DNA of 38,091 bases, from assembly GCA_003671055.1 (NCBI GenBank), contig QWPV01000022.1:1-38091 (forward strand), in the 5' to 3' direction. The notes beneath the pieces are model-generated. The model was not told the DNA's origin. It did not search any database and saw only the letters and a list, made by a program, of their open reading frames with translations. Below are positions 7,090 through 15,405 of the stretch, one piece after another. The position numbers and the translations under genes are program-made. Each line of letters begins with the position of its first letter. Position 1 is the first letter of the stretch. Source of the DNA: Planctomycetota bacterium (GTDB taxonomy: Bacteria > Planctomycetota > Phycisphaerae > Phycisphaerales > SM1A02).

Positions 7090-8076
7090 TCAATGCACGC
7101 CGTGCGTTGCGAGATACCGCTCGCAGTCGATCGCGGCTTGGCAGCCCATGCCCGCTGCGCTGACGGCTTGGCGGTACGTGGAGTCTGCGACGTCGCCTGC
7201 TGCGAAGACGCCCTTGAGGTTGGTTTCGCTTGAGCGGCTACTGAGATGGACGTAGCCCTTCTCGTCGAAGGTGATGCCGCTGTCTTTGATGAACTTCGTT
7301 GCTGGGGAGTGTCCGATGGCGACGAAGAGGCCTGCGACTTCTAGCAGCGACGTTTGCTTCGTCTGGACGTTCTCGAGTTCGAGCCCTGTGATGCGATTCT
7401 CGCCTTGCACGTTCGTCACAACAGTGTTCCAGAGCACTTCGACCCTTGGATGCTCGAGCACGCGCGTTTGCATCGCGCGAGAGGCTCGGAAGCTGTCGCG
7501 TCGGTGGATGATGTAGACCTTCGCTGCGAACTTCGTGAGGTAACTCGCTTCTTCCATTGCGGTGTCGCCACCACCAACGACCGCAAGCACTTTGTTGCGG
7601 AACACTGGCAGTGCGCCATCGCACACTGCGCATGCGCTCACGCCGCCACCGTTTTGCGCGAGTCGAAGTTCATTCGGGCAACCGATCCAGTTTGCTGTTG
7701 CGCCTGTTGCGATGATCACGCTGTGCGCTTGAATGACTTTGCCATCGCAGAGTGTGAGACGCATCGGCGTGGATGCGAAGTCGCATGAAACAACATCGTT
7801 GTCGAGCACTCGCGTGTCGAAGCGCACTGCTTGATCGCGAAACTTATCCATCAACTCAGGACCAGTCACGCCGTGCGGAAAGCCGGGATAGTTTTCGACT
7901 TCGGTCGTGAGCATCAATTGCCCACCTGGAAGCACAGGTGCGGGCACTGTTGCGGGAACACCAACGATCGCAAGCGGGCTCAGACTCGCACGCGCTGCGT
8001 AAATCGCCGCGGTCCAACCTGCGGGACCAGATCCGATGATGACGACCTTTTCAACAGCCAATGTACTCTCGCTCAT
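7090..8076 (-). CDS. trxB: Thioredoxin reductase (NADPH, FAD)
   Basis: This 328-residue cytoplasmic flavoenzyme passes electrons from NADPH to thioredoxin. The N-terminal FAD site is IIGSGPAGWTAAIYAARA (GxGxxG). The redox centre is CAVC followed by DGALPVF, the expected CxxC position of low-molecular-weight TrxR. The NADPH domain shows VVGGGDTAMEEA and HRRDSFRAS, the basic HRR.xxR pattern that prefers NADPH. The C-terminus has GVFAAGDVAD, contacting FAD. Length and domain order are standard. ATG 8076 overlaps the stop of the upstream exported-protein gene as ATGA, so the two are probably coupled. Its stop lies in TTGAGCG, as in several other genes here. No thioredoxin gene is in the window. 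Confidence 0.95.
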   Translation of the reverse strand: MSESTLAVEKVVIIGSGPAGWTAAIYAARASLSPLAIVGVPATVPAPVLPGGQLMLTTEVENYPGFPHGVTGPELMDKFRDQAVRFDTRVLDNDVVSCDFASTPMRLTLCDGKVIQAHSVIIATGATANWIGCPNELRLAQNGGGVSACAVCDGALPVFRNKVLAVVGGGDTAMEEASYLTKFAAKVYIIHRRDSFRASRAMQTRVLEHPRVEVLWNTVVTNVQGENRITGLELENVQTKQTSLLEVAGLFVAIGHSPATKFIKDSGITFDEKGYVHLSSRSSETNLKGVFAAGDVADSTYRQAVSAAGMGCQAAIDCERYLATHGVH

Positions 8077-9536
8077 TGCCCTGCCCCACCCTCACGGCTC
8101 AACGCGCGAAGCGCTGGCCAAAGCACGAAATCGTCCGTTGCACCGCCTGCCGCGTGCTTCGAGTAACCGCTCGGTTCATGATCATCGTTGCGCGCGAAGA
8201 GAATGCAGCCCTTGACTTCCTCGCGGCCAAACTCGCTATCCACTGCTTTCGCATTCGGCAACGCGCGATAGATCAAGTGACCGTACTTCACGTCATAGGG
8301 ATCAAAGTCGAAGCGCTTCGGAATGTAGACCGCGTAGGCCTTCTCGATGTCGTTGGGCCAATCGCCGAACTGGCTGCGATACGCGCACAATCCAGCAGCG
8401 AGCACCGTGCCGTTCTGCTCCGTGACGAGACGACGGCGCAGTGCGAAGAGTGACTCGATGTCCTTCACCGCAAGCACAACTGCTGCGTATCGCACGGTGT
8501 TCAATCGCGACATCTCGGTGGGCACGCCCATGATTGGGTCGTACTGTCGAAGGCGCCAGCGTCGCCACCAGTTGTCGTAGATGCCCTTCAACTTTGCTTC
8601 GGATGCGTCGAGCGATCCGTGCACGCCTGCGATGGATTGCCAACGCTTCGTCGAACCGAACTGCGTCAGTGGCTCTTCTGCAGATTGAATTTGACTGAAC
8701 ACTGCAGCGAACTTTTCTTGATCGGGTTGACCAGATGCGTCGAACACTTCTGCGATCAACGATTCTGCAACGATTCGATCACCCTCGGGCATCTCGAGTC
8801 GTTTCAGGCGCTCGTTGTCGGAAGGCTTGAGATAGGAATACTCCTTCGTCGCAAGCTTTCGCGTGAGTTCGCCAGGAAGTTTCGCGTAGTACGTCCACAG
8901 CACATCGCGATGCACGCTGAGGCTGTCGGCGAGCAAAGTCATCGCCACAACCTTCTCCTTGTACATCGCACAATCGCACGCTTGGCGAAGCACGCGCAAG
9001 TGTGCAACTCCGACTGCGAACGCCGCGTCGAAATCGCCTGCTTCACACTGGCGATACATGTCGGCAACCACAAGCGCGCTCATCGTGCGCAGTGCGTCGA
9101 GGTACGGAAACGAAATTTTTCGGAGATCGCCGTCGGTTCCAATGAGTGCGGTCAGTCCGTGTTCGATGAAGCGCGGATCCACGCCTTCCGTTCCATACGG
9201 AACGCCGAGCACCTGCGCGGACTGCACATCTTGCAGCACCTTTAAGAATGCTTGATTCGCAACAGCCCACTTCGCGGTCTCATCCCAACCATCCATGCCC
9301 GGATAGATCGTCGTGAGATTGAAGTCCGCGCCCACGGGCTGAGGGGATGGCGTGACATCGAGGAATGCCACCAGCAACTTCGGCGCACTCTTTCCCGCGT
9401 CAGCAACGCGTGCGTAGGGCTCATTGAGCTTGGCGAGAACGGCAGCCACATCGGTTTCCATCGCCGGTGCGGTTGCAGCGACGACGAGAGTCACGAGCGC
9501 AGTCACGGACGCGGCGGAGCGGAGATTCAGGAGCAT
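8073..9536 (-). CDS. Exported protein of unknown function
   Basis: The predicted product has 487 residues. ATG 9536 is chosen because GAGGTG lies ten bases upstream and the sequence from it is a classic signal peptide: MLLNLRSAAS, then a Val/Leu/Thr-rich core ending ATAPA. The mature part is mostly helical, rich in Ala, Leu, Asp and Arg, with a run of Trp/Arg (NWWRRWRLRQYDP) near two thirds and the pattern FGDWPNDIEKAYAVYIPKRFDFDPYD (shown only as landmarks FGDWPNDI and FDFDPYD) near the C-terminus. The latter reminds me of planctomycete proteins that compare sizes of prepared content, but I cannot name a family. It has few cysteines and no lipobox. The ATGA overlap with trxB suggests co-translation; a functional link to redox chemistry is only a guess. 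It is divergent from purD. Confidence 0.7.
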   Translation of the reverse strand: MLLNLRSAASVTALVTLVVAATAPAMETDVAAVLAKLNEPYARVADAGKSAPKLLVAFLDVTPSPQPVGADFNLTTIYPGMDGWDETAKWAVANQAFLKVLQDVQSAQVLGVPYGTEGVDPRFIEHGLTALIGTDGDLRKISFPYLDALRTMSALVVADMYRQCEAGDFDAAFAVGVAHLRVLRQACDCAMYKEKVVAMTLLADSLSVHRDVLWTYYAKLPGELTRKLATKEYSYLKPSDNERLKRLEMPEGDRIVAESLIAEVFDASGQPDQEKFAAVFSQIQSAEEPLTQFGSTKRWQSIAGVHGSLDASEAKLKGIYDNWWRRWRLRQYDPIMGVPTEMSRLNTVRYAAVVLAVKDIESLFALRRRLVTEQNGTVLAAGLCAYRSQFGDWPNDIEKAYAVYIPKRFDFDPYDVKYGHLIYRALPNAKAVDSEFGREEVKGCILFARNDDHEPSGYSKHAAGGATDDFVLWPALRALSREGGAGQ

Positions 9537-9674
9537 GGAGCAGAACACCTCGAAATCGGAATAGAAACTCTGCGCAGATTCACGCAGACACAAGCAGCAG
9601 CAATGTATCGCGATCCTCGCTCCCGTACACTTGCCGCCCGTTTAGCCTCCGCACTCCAAAGGATCCCACTGCCC

Positions 9675-10988
9675 GTGAGTAAGTCTCTCCGCCTCCCCGA
9701 AAAAATCAATGTCCTTCTCCTTGGCACAGGTGGTCGAGAGCACGCGCTCGCGTGGAAGATGAAGCAGAGCCCGCGATTGGGACAGTTGTGGGTTGAAGCA
9801 GGCGCGAACGCGGGGATTCTCGAAATCGGAAAGGTCTGCCCAGAGCCAACGAGCGGCGATGTGTTTCGCCTTGGACAATGGTGCGATCGAGAAAGCGTGA
9901 ATCTTGTTGTGATTGGTCCAGAGGGACCGCTCTCTGAGGGACTTGCCACCAAGCTCGCCGCGCCACATCGACAAGTGTTCGGGCCATCGAAAGAGGCCGC
10001 GCGCCTTGAGTGGGACAAAGCATTCGCGAAGCAAGTCATGCGCCATGGAAGCGTGCCCACTGCGGACAGCAAGGTGTTTACTGATCTTGAACAAGCGAGA
10101 ACATTCGCGCTCACGCGTACCGACGGTTGCGTCGTCAAGGCGACGGGACTTTGCGCGGGCAAGGGCGTCATCATTTGCAACAACGCAACCGAAGCGCTCG
10201 CTGCGATTGATCTGTTCCTCGTGCAAAAAGCCTTCGGCGATGCAGGTTCGACAATTCTCATCGAAGAAAAGCTCGGCGGCGCGGAGATGAGTGTGATCGC
10301 ACTGACGGATGGTCGATCGTTCACGATTCTCGATCCCGCGCAAGATCACAAACGCGTTGGCGATGGCGACACCGGTCCAAACACTGGCGGAATGGGCGCG
10401 TTCAGCCCAACGCCTAACGCATCAAAGGAACTCCTCCATCTCATCTATCGCGATGTCTTCATCCCAACGATTGATGCGATGAAGCGGCTCGAGATCCCGT
10501 TTCGCGGCGTGCTCTATGCCGGAATCATGCTCACACCTGCGGGACCAAAAGTGCTTGAGTTCAATACGCGCTTCGGTGATCCTGAAACGCAGCCAACGAT
10601 GGCGCGATTGAAGAGCGATATCTTGTCGCTGTTGTGGGCAACAACCACAGGAAATCTCGCCGAAGTCGATGCCGAATTCGATTCGCGCGCCGCATGCTGC
10701 ACGATGGTGTGTTCGAAGGGATACCCCGGTGCTTTCGTGAAGGGGCTTCCGATCACTGGCATGGGAGAAGCGCGCGCAATTGAGCGTGGCCCACGCGAAG
10801 ACATTGTCCTTTTCCATTCGGGTACATGCCGCGGCAAGGGTGGCGAAGTGCTGACGAACGGCGGTCGGGTGATTGGGGTCACGGCGCTGGCAGGAACCGT
10901 CGCGCGCGCAGCCGAACTTTCGAGAGCCGCCGCTGCGAAGATCAAGTTTGAAGGCGCGTTCTATCGCACGGACATTGGTGTCGGCTGA
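9675..10988 (+). CDS. purD: Phosphoribosylamine-glycine ligase (GAR synthetase)
   Basis: The enzyme joins phosphoribosylamine and glycine using ATP, the second step of purine synthesis. The predicted 437 residues fit the family (about 420-430). The N-terminal signature is VLLLGTGGREHALAWKM. VVIGPEGPLSEGLA follows, then the ATP-grasp core with VVKATGLCAGKGVIIC and IEEKLGGAEMSVIALTDG. DPAQDHKRVGDGDTGPNTGG and LEFNTRFGDPETQP are the classic PurD substrate and metal-binding motifs. GTG 9675 is chosen because AAAGGA lies about ten bases upstream and the residues after it match PurD. The open frame extends another 141 codons upstream, but that part is antisense to the exported-protein gene and looks spurious. 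No other pur gene is adjacent. Confidence 0.95.
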   Translation: MSKSLRLPEKINVLLLGTGGREHALAWKMKQSPRLGQLWVEAGANAGILEIGKVCPEPTSGDVFRLGQWCDRESVNLVVIGPEGPLSEGLATKLAAPHRQVFGPSKEAARLEWDKAFAKQVMRHGSVPTADSKVFTDLEQARTFALTRTDGCVVKATGLCAGKGVIICNNATEALAAIDLFLVQKAFGDAGSTILIEEKLGGAEMSVIALTDGRSFTILDPAQDHKRVGDGDTGPNTGGMGAFSPTPNASKELLHLIYRDVFIPTIDAMKRLEIPFRGVLYAGIMLTPAGPKVLEFNTRFGDPETQPTMARLKSDILSLLWATTTGNLAEVDAEFDSRAACCTMVCSKGYPGAFVKGLPITGMGEARAIERGPREDIVLFHSGTCRGKGGEVLTNGGRVIGVTALAGTVARAAELSRAAAAKIKFEGAFYRTDIGVG

Positions 10989-11176
10989 GGTCGTTAAAAC
11001 CTCGGACCCCGTCAGTGTGAAGCGACCGCAATGACCGGAAACCTTTGCGATTTTTCCAAACTCTCACTCCCGTTTGAGGTTTGTTCTCGTATATTCCATC
11101 AAGAACCAATGATCCGGCGCACCTCCCGTGTCGCCTGACGTCTGTGATTGCGTAGCCCCTTTAGGAGTTCAGCTGC

Positions 11177-14100
11177 ATGCATTTTCACCGCCTGCCTCTC
11201 TGCAAGTCGCTTTTGTCTCGCCCCTCGTCGCTCGTCAACACCGGTCTCGCGCTCGTTGCGGCGTTCGGTATTGGATTTGAAGCGGCGAAGGCTGCTCCAG
11301 TTTCCGCGCCCCCACCAATCGTGAATGGAGATGGCGGCGTCGATGAGACGGGTCTCGCGCCACGCATCCGTGGACGCAAGAAGTTGCCAGGGGAAATCGT
11401 GCTCCCTCGTCACCGCCTCACGCAAGAACTCTTACCACTCACCGGCAAAATCATCGTGAAGTTCAACGATGAAGTCGGCGCACGCGCACCGATGGCAGAC
11501 AGTGCCAACGTCGTATCGATGTCGGGCATCGACATGCAAGAAGTCACGGCGATTCTTGCGGAGAACAAGGGCACGCTTCGTCAGTGGATCAACAAGAGTC
11601 CCGCTCGACTTCGCGCGATCGAAGTGCGTGCAGAAAATCAGAGCGGTCGCCATCAGCCAGATCTCGCGGGAATTGTCGAAATCGACAACGTTCCTTCCGA
11701 ACGCATGCAAGCAACCGCGCAAGCGTTGCAAGCACTTCCGTTTGTTGAGTGGACCAGCATCGATCCGCTTCCTGCGATTCATCAGCAAGGCTGCGATGCG
11801 ATGAATCCAGTGACATGCAACGAACCAAACATTGCATGCCCCGATCCACGATTGCTGAATTGCAATCCTGATCCAGGTGGGCAAAACCCGATTTACGGTT
11901 GCGCGGATGTCGCCTGCTGCACCTTTGTCGGCACGATCGATCCAACCTGTGTCGCTGACGATTCTCCGCGCGGTTGGGACTTCCTCTGCGCCGCCATCGC
12001 GAACCTCGGTTGCAGTGGACAGATTTACGATCCTGCACAGAGCCCACAATTGACTGGATACAAGCGCTACGACGCGTGCTTCACGTCGTACTTGCTTCGC
12101 GCGGAAACGCCAGGCGGCGCCTGCGATGGTGGTGGTGGATGGAGTTGCCCTGAACCAAATGTTCCCACTAATCCACCTGGATATTGGCTGGGTTCAGCAA
12201 CATTCGTCGGACCTGAGTGGTCCGCTCCCGGCGCTCCAGTTGATCCAGTCGCTTGGCCATCCTTTATCGTGAACAACGTGCAGCAAGGCCTTTGCTTTGA
12301 ACCCCATGGTGGTGCTGGCTGCAGTGAACCCGCTTGCTGCGCATCCGTCTGCGTGATCGATCCGACATGCTGCAACGGAAACTTGGGATGGGATGCCGCG
12401 TGCGTCGACATCGCCGTGATATCGCCTGCGTGCGTCGGTGTAGCAGTCCCTGGTCCAACACCCGATGTCTTCGTTCCATTCCCTGCCGCTGGTCCGCTTC
12501 AAGGCGGCGCACAGTTCTACCTCACCGATCGGATTGTTCCTGAAGATGGCTTCACTGACCCCCTCAATAACATCTGGAACGGCCTCGGAAACTACAACGG
12601 CCGCGGGTTCGATCTCACTGGAATGGCGACTTGGCAAACGCAGTTTGCGAATTGGTATCAGGGCGGAATCGCTCCGATCCTTTATGGCGAAAGCATCAAC
12701 GTTGCTGTCATTGAGTTTGCCGCGTTCACTAATCACGAAGAGTTCATCCGCAGTGCACCACCAACGGATCCTGCTGATCCTGCGCTCTGGGCCAACGTCT
12801 TCTCTGGTCCAAGTTACGCGACTCCTCGCGTGACTCCTGAGTCCGGTCAAACGATCGTGCTCATGCCACAGAATTCACCAGAGCACGGAACCGCCTGTCT
12901 CGGTGAAATCGTCGCTGGTGAAAATCAGTTCGGCGTCACAGGCATCGCCAAGAATGCACAGGGATACTTCTTCCCGATCGTCAGCGCTGAAGAAGGCGGA
13001 CGATCGCAGAATGCACTCACATCGTGCTGGGAAGTCTTCACCTTTGGCGACGTTGTGAACAACTCTTGGGGCTACCCAGGCATCGGTCCGATGGATCGTC
13101 TCGAGCCACTCGCGACGTTGGTTCGCGTCGGATCAGACCTCGGTATCACGCAGTGCTGCTCAGCTGGTAACGACGGCATAGCGATCGCGGATGCGCCATT
13201 CGACACGGGCGCAATCATCGTTGGCGCGTTTGGTCCCGGTGGCGAGTACAACCCACCAGGCGCATGCTGCACAAACGGTCTTGTTCGCCAATCCTTTAGC
13301 AACTACACCAACCCGGAAGCAGAAAACGGCACAGTGCACTGCTCAGGTTGGGGAAGCGCAGTTTGCACTACTGGTTACGGCGCACTCTTTACAGGCGCGA
13401 ACGGCGCGACTGGCATCGACGACAACGAGGCCAACCATCTTCGCACTTACACGTCGGGCTTCAACGGCACGAGTTCTGCAGCACCAACGATTTCAGGCTT
13501 GGTAGCAATTCTTCAAGGTTGGTCTAAGCAACTCTACGGCGCGCCGCTGATGCCAGAGCAGATTCGTGGTTCCCTCACAGGGCGCCCTCAGTGCGACGTC
13601 AGCCGCTCGATGGAAGCTGAAGGATCAAACGTCGCAGACTCCTGCTGCCAGACACCAGATGGTTGCATCCCTGACGATTGCGATTGCTTCTTCAAAGTCA
13701 TCAATATGTTCCCAACACCCATCGCGAGCGCTTACTCGATTCTTTCGAGTGGCTTCTACGATGGCGACCAGATGGGCTTTGAAATCTTGACCGGCACCGG
13801 AACGCCGCCGATCACGAACTTCAAGATCCGTGCACAAGATCTCAACTTCAACAAGGTGCTGTCGACACGCATGCACTACGGCACGCGCGTCGAAGGCTTC
13901 ACTTACCTCGCAACAGGTTGGACAACCGATGTTCGTTGTCGCACGCCAAATCTCGAGCAGAACACTGCGAACATCTTTAATATGCGGCTGGACATTGTTG
14001 CTCGCGCAACACGCACTCCCGTCATCTTGCTCGCGTACATGTACGACCGAGTAAACCGTCGCTACCTGTACATCGGGAACCAGGTTCTTGGTCCTGCGGA

Positions 14101-14275
14101 CTCGACGATGAACTTCACCGTTCCTGGATACCTCGGCTATGACAACTACGTCGGAGTAGATGACGAGTTTGAGATCCGCATCTATACCGCTGGCCTTGGC
14201 AACGTGAAGCAGTACTCAGTCTGGTACGACTTCATCGACCTCGCGGTCAATGATCCGCTGATTCCAGTCCCGTAA
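11177..14275 (+). CDS. Secreted subtilisin-like (S8) serine protease with Cys-rich modules and a Glu in the Asp position
   Basis: This is a 1032-residue secreted protein; AGGAG is nine bases before ATG. An N-terminal signal region (FGIGFEAAKAAP) is followed by a propeptide-like segment at about residues 90-205 (GKIIVKFNDE ... FVEWTSIDP). Two Cys-rich modules follow, including CCASVCVIDPTCC. The protease core is near residues 500-790. It has NVAVIEFAAF with Glu513 where S8 enzymes have the catalytic Asp, PEHGTACLGEI with His570, SAGNDG with oxyanion Asn665, and NGTSSAAP with Ser766. After about residue 810 comes another Cys-rich piece and a beta-rich C-terminal domain with no catalytic motif. 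It stands alone between purD and a strong terminator. It could be an active protease with an E-H-S triad or a catalytically weak relative. Family assignment is firm; activity is not. Confidence 0.85.
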   Translation: MHFHRLPLCKSLLSRPSSLVNTGLALVAAFGIGFEAAKAAPVSAPPPIVNGDGGVDETGLAPRIRGRKKLPGEIVLPRHRLTQELLPLTGKIIVKFNDEVGARAPMADSANVVSMSGIDMQEVTAILAENKGTLRQWINKSPARLRAIEVRAENQSGRHQPDLAGIVEIDNVPSERMQATAQALQALPFVEWTSIDPLPAIHQQGCDAMNPVTCNEPNIACPDPRLLNCNPDPGGQNPIYGCADVACCTFVGTIDPTCVADDSPRGWDFLCAAIANLGCSGQIYDPAQSPQLTGYKRYDACFTSYLLRAETPGGACDGGGGWSCPEPNVPTNPPGYWLGSATFVGPEWSAPGAPVDPVAWPSFIVNNVQQGLCFEPHGGAGCSEPACCASVCVIDPTCCNGNLGWDAACVDIAVISPACVGVAVPGPTPDVFVPFPAAGPLQGGAQFYLTDRIVPEDGFTDPLNNIWNGLGNYNGRGFDLTGMATWQTQFANWYQGGIAPILYGESINVAVIEFAAFTNHEEFIRSAPPTDPADPALWANVFSGPSYATPRVTPESGQTIVLMPQNSPEHGTACLGEIVAGENQFGVTGIAKNAQGYFFPIVSAEEGGRSQNALTSCWEVFTFGDVVNNSWGYPGIGPMDRLEPLATLVRVGSDLGITQCCSAGNDGIAIADAPFDTGAIIVGAFGPGGEYNPPGACCTNGLVRQSFSNYTNPEAENGTVHCSGWGSAVCTTGYGALFTGANGATGIDDNEANHLRTYTSGFNGTSSAAPTISGLVAILQGWSKQLYGAPLMPEQIRGSLTGRPQCDVSRSMEAEGSNVADSCCQTPDGCIPDDCDCFFKVINMFPTPIASAYSILSSGFYDGDQMGFEILTGTGTPPITNFKIRAQDLNFNKVLSTRMHYGTRVEGFTYLATGWTTDVRCRTPNLEQNTANIFNMRLDIVARATRTPVILLAYMYDRVNRRYLYIGNQVLGPADSTMNFTVPGYLGYDNYVGVDDEFEIRIYTAGLGNVKQYSVWYDFIDLAVNDPLIPVP

Positions 14276-14301
14276 TCTGCCTCACATTCTTTCGCACTTT
14301 C

Positions 14302-14338
14302 GCCGCCCTGCAGTTCACTGCGGGGCGGCTTTCTCTTT
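14302..14338 (+). terminator. Intrinsic terminator after the S8 protease gene
   Basis: A 12-bp stem (14302-14313 with 14318-14329, one G-T pair) encloses a TTCA loop and is followed by TTTCTCTTTGT. It lies 26 bases after the protease stop. Confidence 0.85.
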
Positions 14339-14357
14339 GTGGGCAACCGTGTACCAA

Positions 14358-14384
14358 AGTTTCAGTAGATTCTGAAACTATAGT
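14358..14384. promoter_or_regulatory. Palindromic candidate operator and -10 box upstream of the GbsR-like gene
   Basis: AGTTTCAG (14358-14365) and CTGAAACT (14372-14379) form a perfect 8-bp inverted repeat with a six-base spacer, centred about 50 bases before the start codon. TATAGT at 14379-14384 abuts it and resembles a -10 hexamer. A dimeric winged-helix repressor encoded just downstream would be expected to bind such a site, so autoregulation is a reasonable inference. Confidence 0.5.
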
Positions 14385-14419
14385 TCTCCGCGCTACTTCG
14401 GGTGCTATCGTGCCTGACC

Positions 14420-14998
14420 ATGGCTTCTGCCCTCACTCCAACCGCACCGCCAAGCGCGCCTGTGCGTGACGCGGATCTTCTTGAAGCGCAAGATCGATTC
14501 ATCGCGCTCTGGGGCGAGATGGGAACACGTTGGGGGGTGCAACGAGCGATGGCAGAAGTGCACGCACTGCTCTTCATCGCTGGCGAACCAATGGCTGCTG
14601 AAGAAATCATGACGCGGCTTGGGATCTCGCGTGGAAGCGCCTCCACCTGCGTGCGACAACTTGCGGATTGGGCACTTGTGCAGTGCGTAAAAGTCCGCGG
14701 CGACCGACGCGAGTTTCATCAGGCTGAACAAGATGTGTGGAAACTCTTCATCACGATTCTTCGGGCGCGCAAACGTCGTGAGTTTGATCCGTTAGTGGAG
14801 CAACTCGCGTCGTGCAAACCATCGAAGGGTGCAGGTCGCCGCAGTGATGCCTACGCACAGCACAATACGCGCATCGATGAACTGCTTGAACTCCTGAAAG
14901 TGTTCGAATCACTTTCGAATGCGGTTTCAAAATCGGAGAAGGGCTTTGAGCGCGCAGTGAAGACGCTCGGCAAAGTGCTAGGAGCGGTAGGCCGATGA
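14420..14998 (+). CDS. GbsR/MarR-family winged-helix transcriptional regulator
   Basis: The predicted product has 192 residues. Start is ATG 14420, about 35 bases after a TATAGT box, with no good ribosome site, so translation may use a very short leader. The first 20 residues are Ala/Pro/Thr-rich. A helix with FIALWGEMGTRWGVQRAMAEVHALLF leads into the winged helix-turn-helix (landmarks AEEIMTRLGISRGSAST and LADWALVQCVKVRGDRR). The GbsR-like arrangement is supported by the phrase GISRGSAS and by the long C-terminal helices that would form the dimer interface. Members typically repress genes for osmolyte import or envelope functions, but the ligand here is unknown. A palindrome upstream is a likely self-operator. 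Its stop overlaps the next gene as ATGA, so the two are one transcription unit. Confidence 0.8.
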   Translation: MASALTPTAPPSAPVRDADLLEAQDRFIALWGEMGTRWGVQRAMAEVHALLFIAGEPMAAEEIMTRLGISRGSASTCVRQLADWALVQCVKVRGDRREFHQAEQDVWKLFITILRARKRREFDPLVEQLASCKPSKGAGRRSDAYAQHNTRIDELLELLKVFESLSNAVSKSEKGFERAVKTLGKVLGAVGR

Positions 14999-15384
14999 GT
15001 GCACTCCTCAGTGGACACGCAGCGTTGCGCGCGGATGACGATGCGGTCACGGGTGTTGTCCACTCGGTCTTGTGGCACCTTGTCGGCGGGACGCTCGACG
15101 TTCGCGCGGAGGTCGAAGGCGCAAACGCACGGCTCTTCATCACCGGTTCAAGCGCCACAATCGCGCCAATCTCGATGCGGGTTGAAGGTCTCGCTTGGAC
15201 GCTCCTTAGCGGCGAGGGCTGGAGCGAATGGCGGCTCAGTGGCTGCACGATTGGAGGTGTCGCGGTGCAGTTTGATCTTGTGTCGATCACCACCGCGGGG
15301 CGAGAGAACACCGTGCTTTTCACGAACCTCCCCGCTGCACTCGGGCTCATGGGCGCGACATATCTGCAACCCGCACTGTCGTAA
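14995..15384 (+). CDS. Unknown small protein coupled to the GbsR-like regulator
   Basis: The predicted product has 129 residues and its ATG overlaps the regulator's stop by four bases. It lacks a signal peptide and membrane segments. The composition (alternating short hydrophobic strands, many Gly, Ala, Ser and Thr) suggests a beta-rich soluble domain; landmarks are SVLWHLVGGTLDV, RVEGLAWTLL and WSEWRLSGC. I do not recognise a family. The coupling suggests it is either controlled by, or modulates, the regulator. It converges on rsmG, with only 21 bases between the two stops. Confidence 0.6.
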   Translation: MSALLSGHAALRADDDAVTGVVHSVLWHLVGGTLDVRAEVEGANARLFITGSSATIAPISMRVEGLAWTLLSGEGWSEWRLSGCTIGGVAVQFDLVSITTAGRENTVLFTNLPAALGLMGATYLQPALS

Positions 15385-15405
15385 CGCGCAATGCGCGATG
15401 CGCGC

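Noticed and set aside
9252-9674. 141-codon N-terminal extension of purD
   Set aside because: It is antisense to the exported-protein gene and its signal peptide; PurD motifs start only after GTG 9675.
11040-11100. Sigma-70 promoter with TATATT near 11090
   Set aside because: A -10-like TATATT is present but no -35 element lies at 16-18 bases, so I did not list it.
11438-11460. Another copy of the palindromic hairpin (shared GGCAAAATCATCGTGA)
   Set aside because: Only one arm matches and it lies in the coding sequence TGKIIVK of the protease; no partner arm is present, so it is probably chance.
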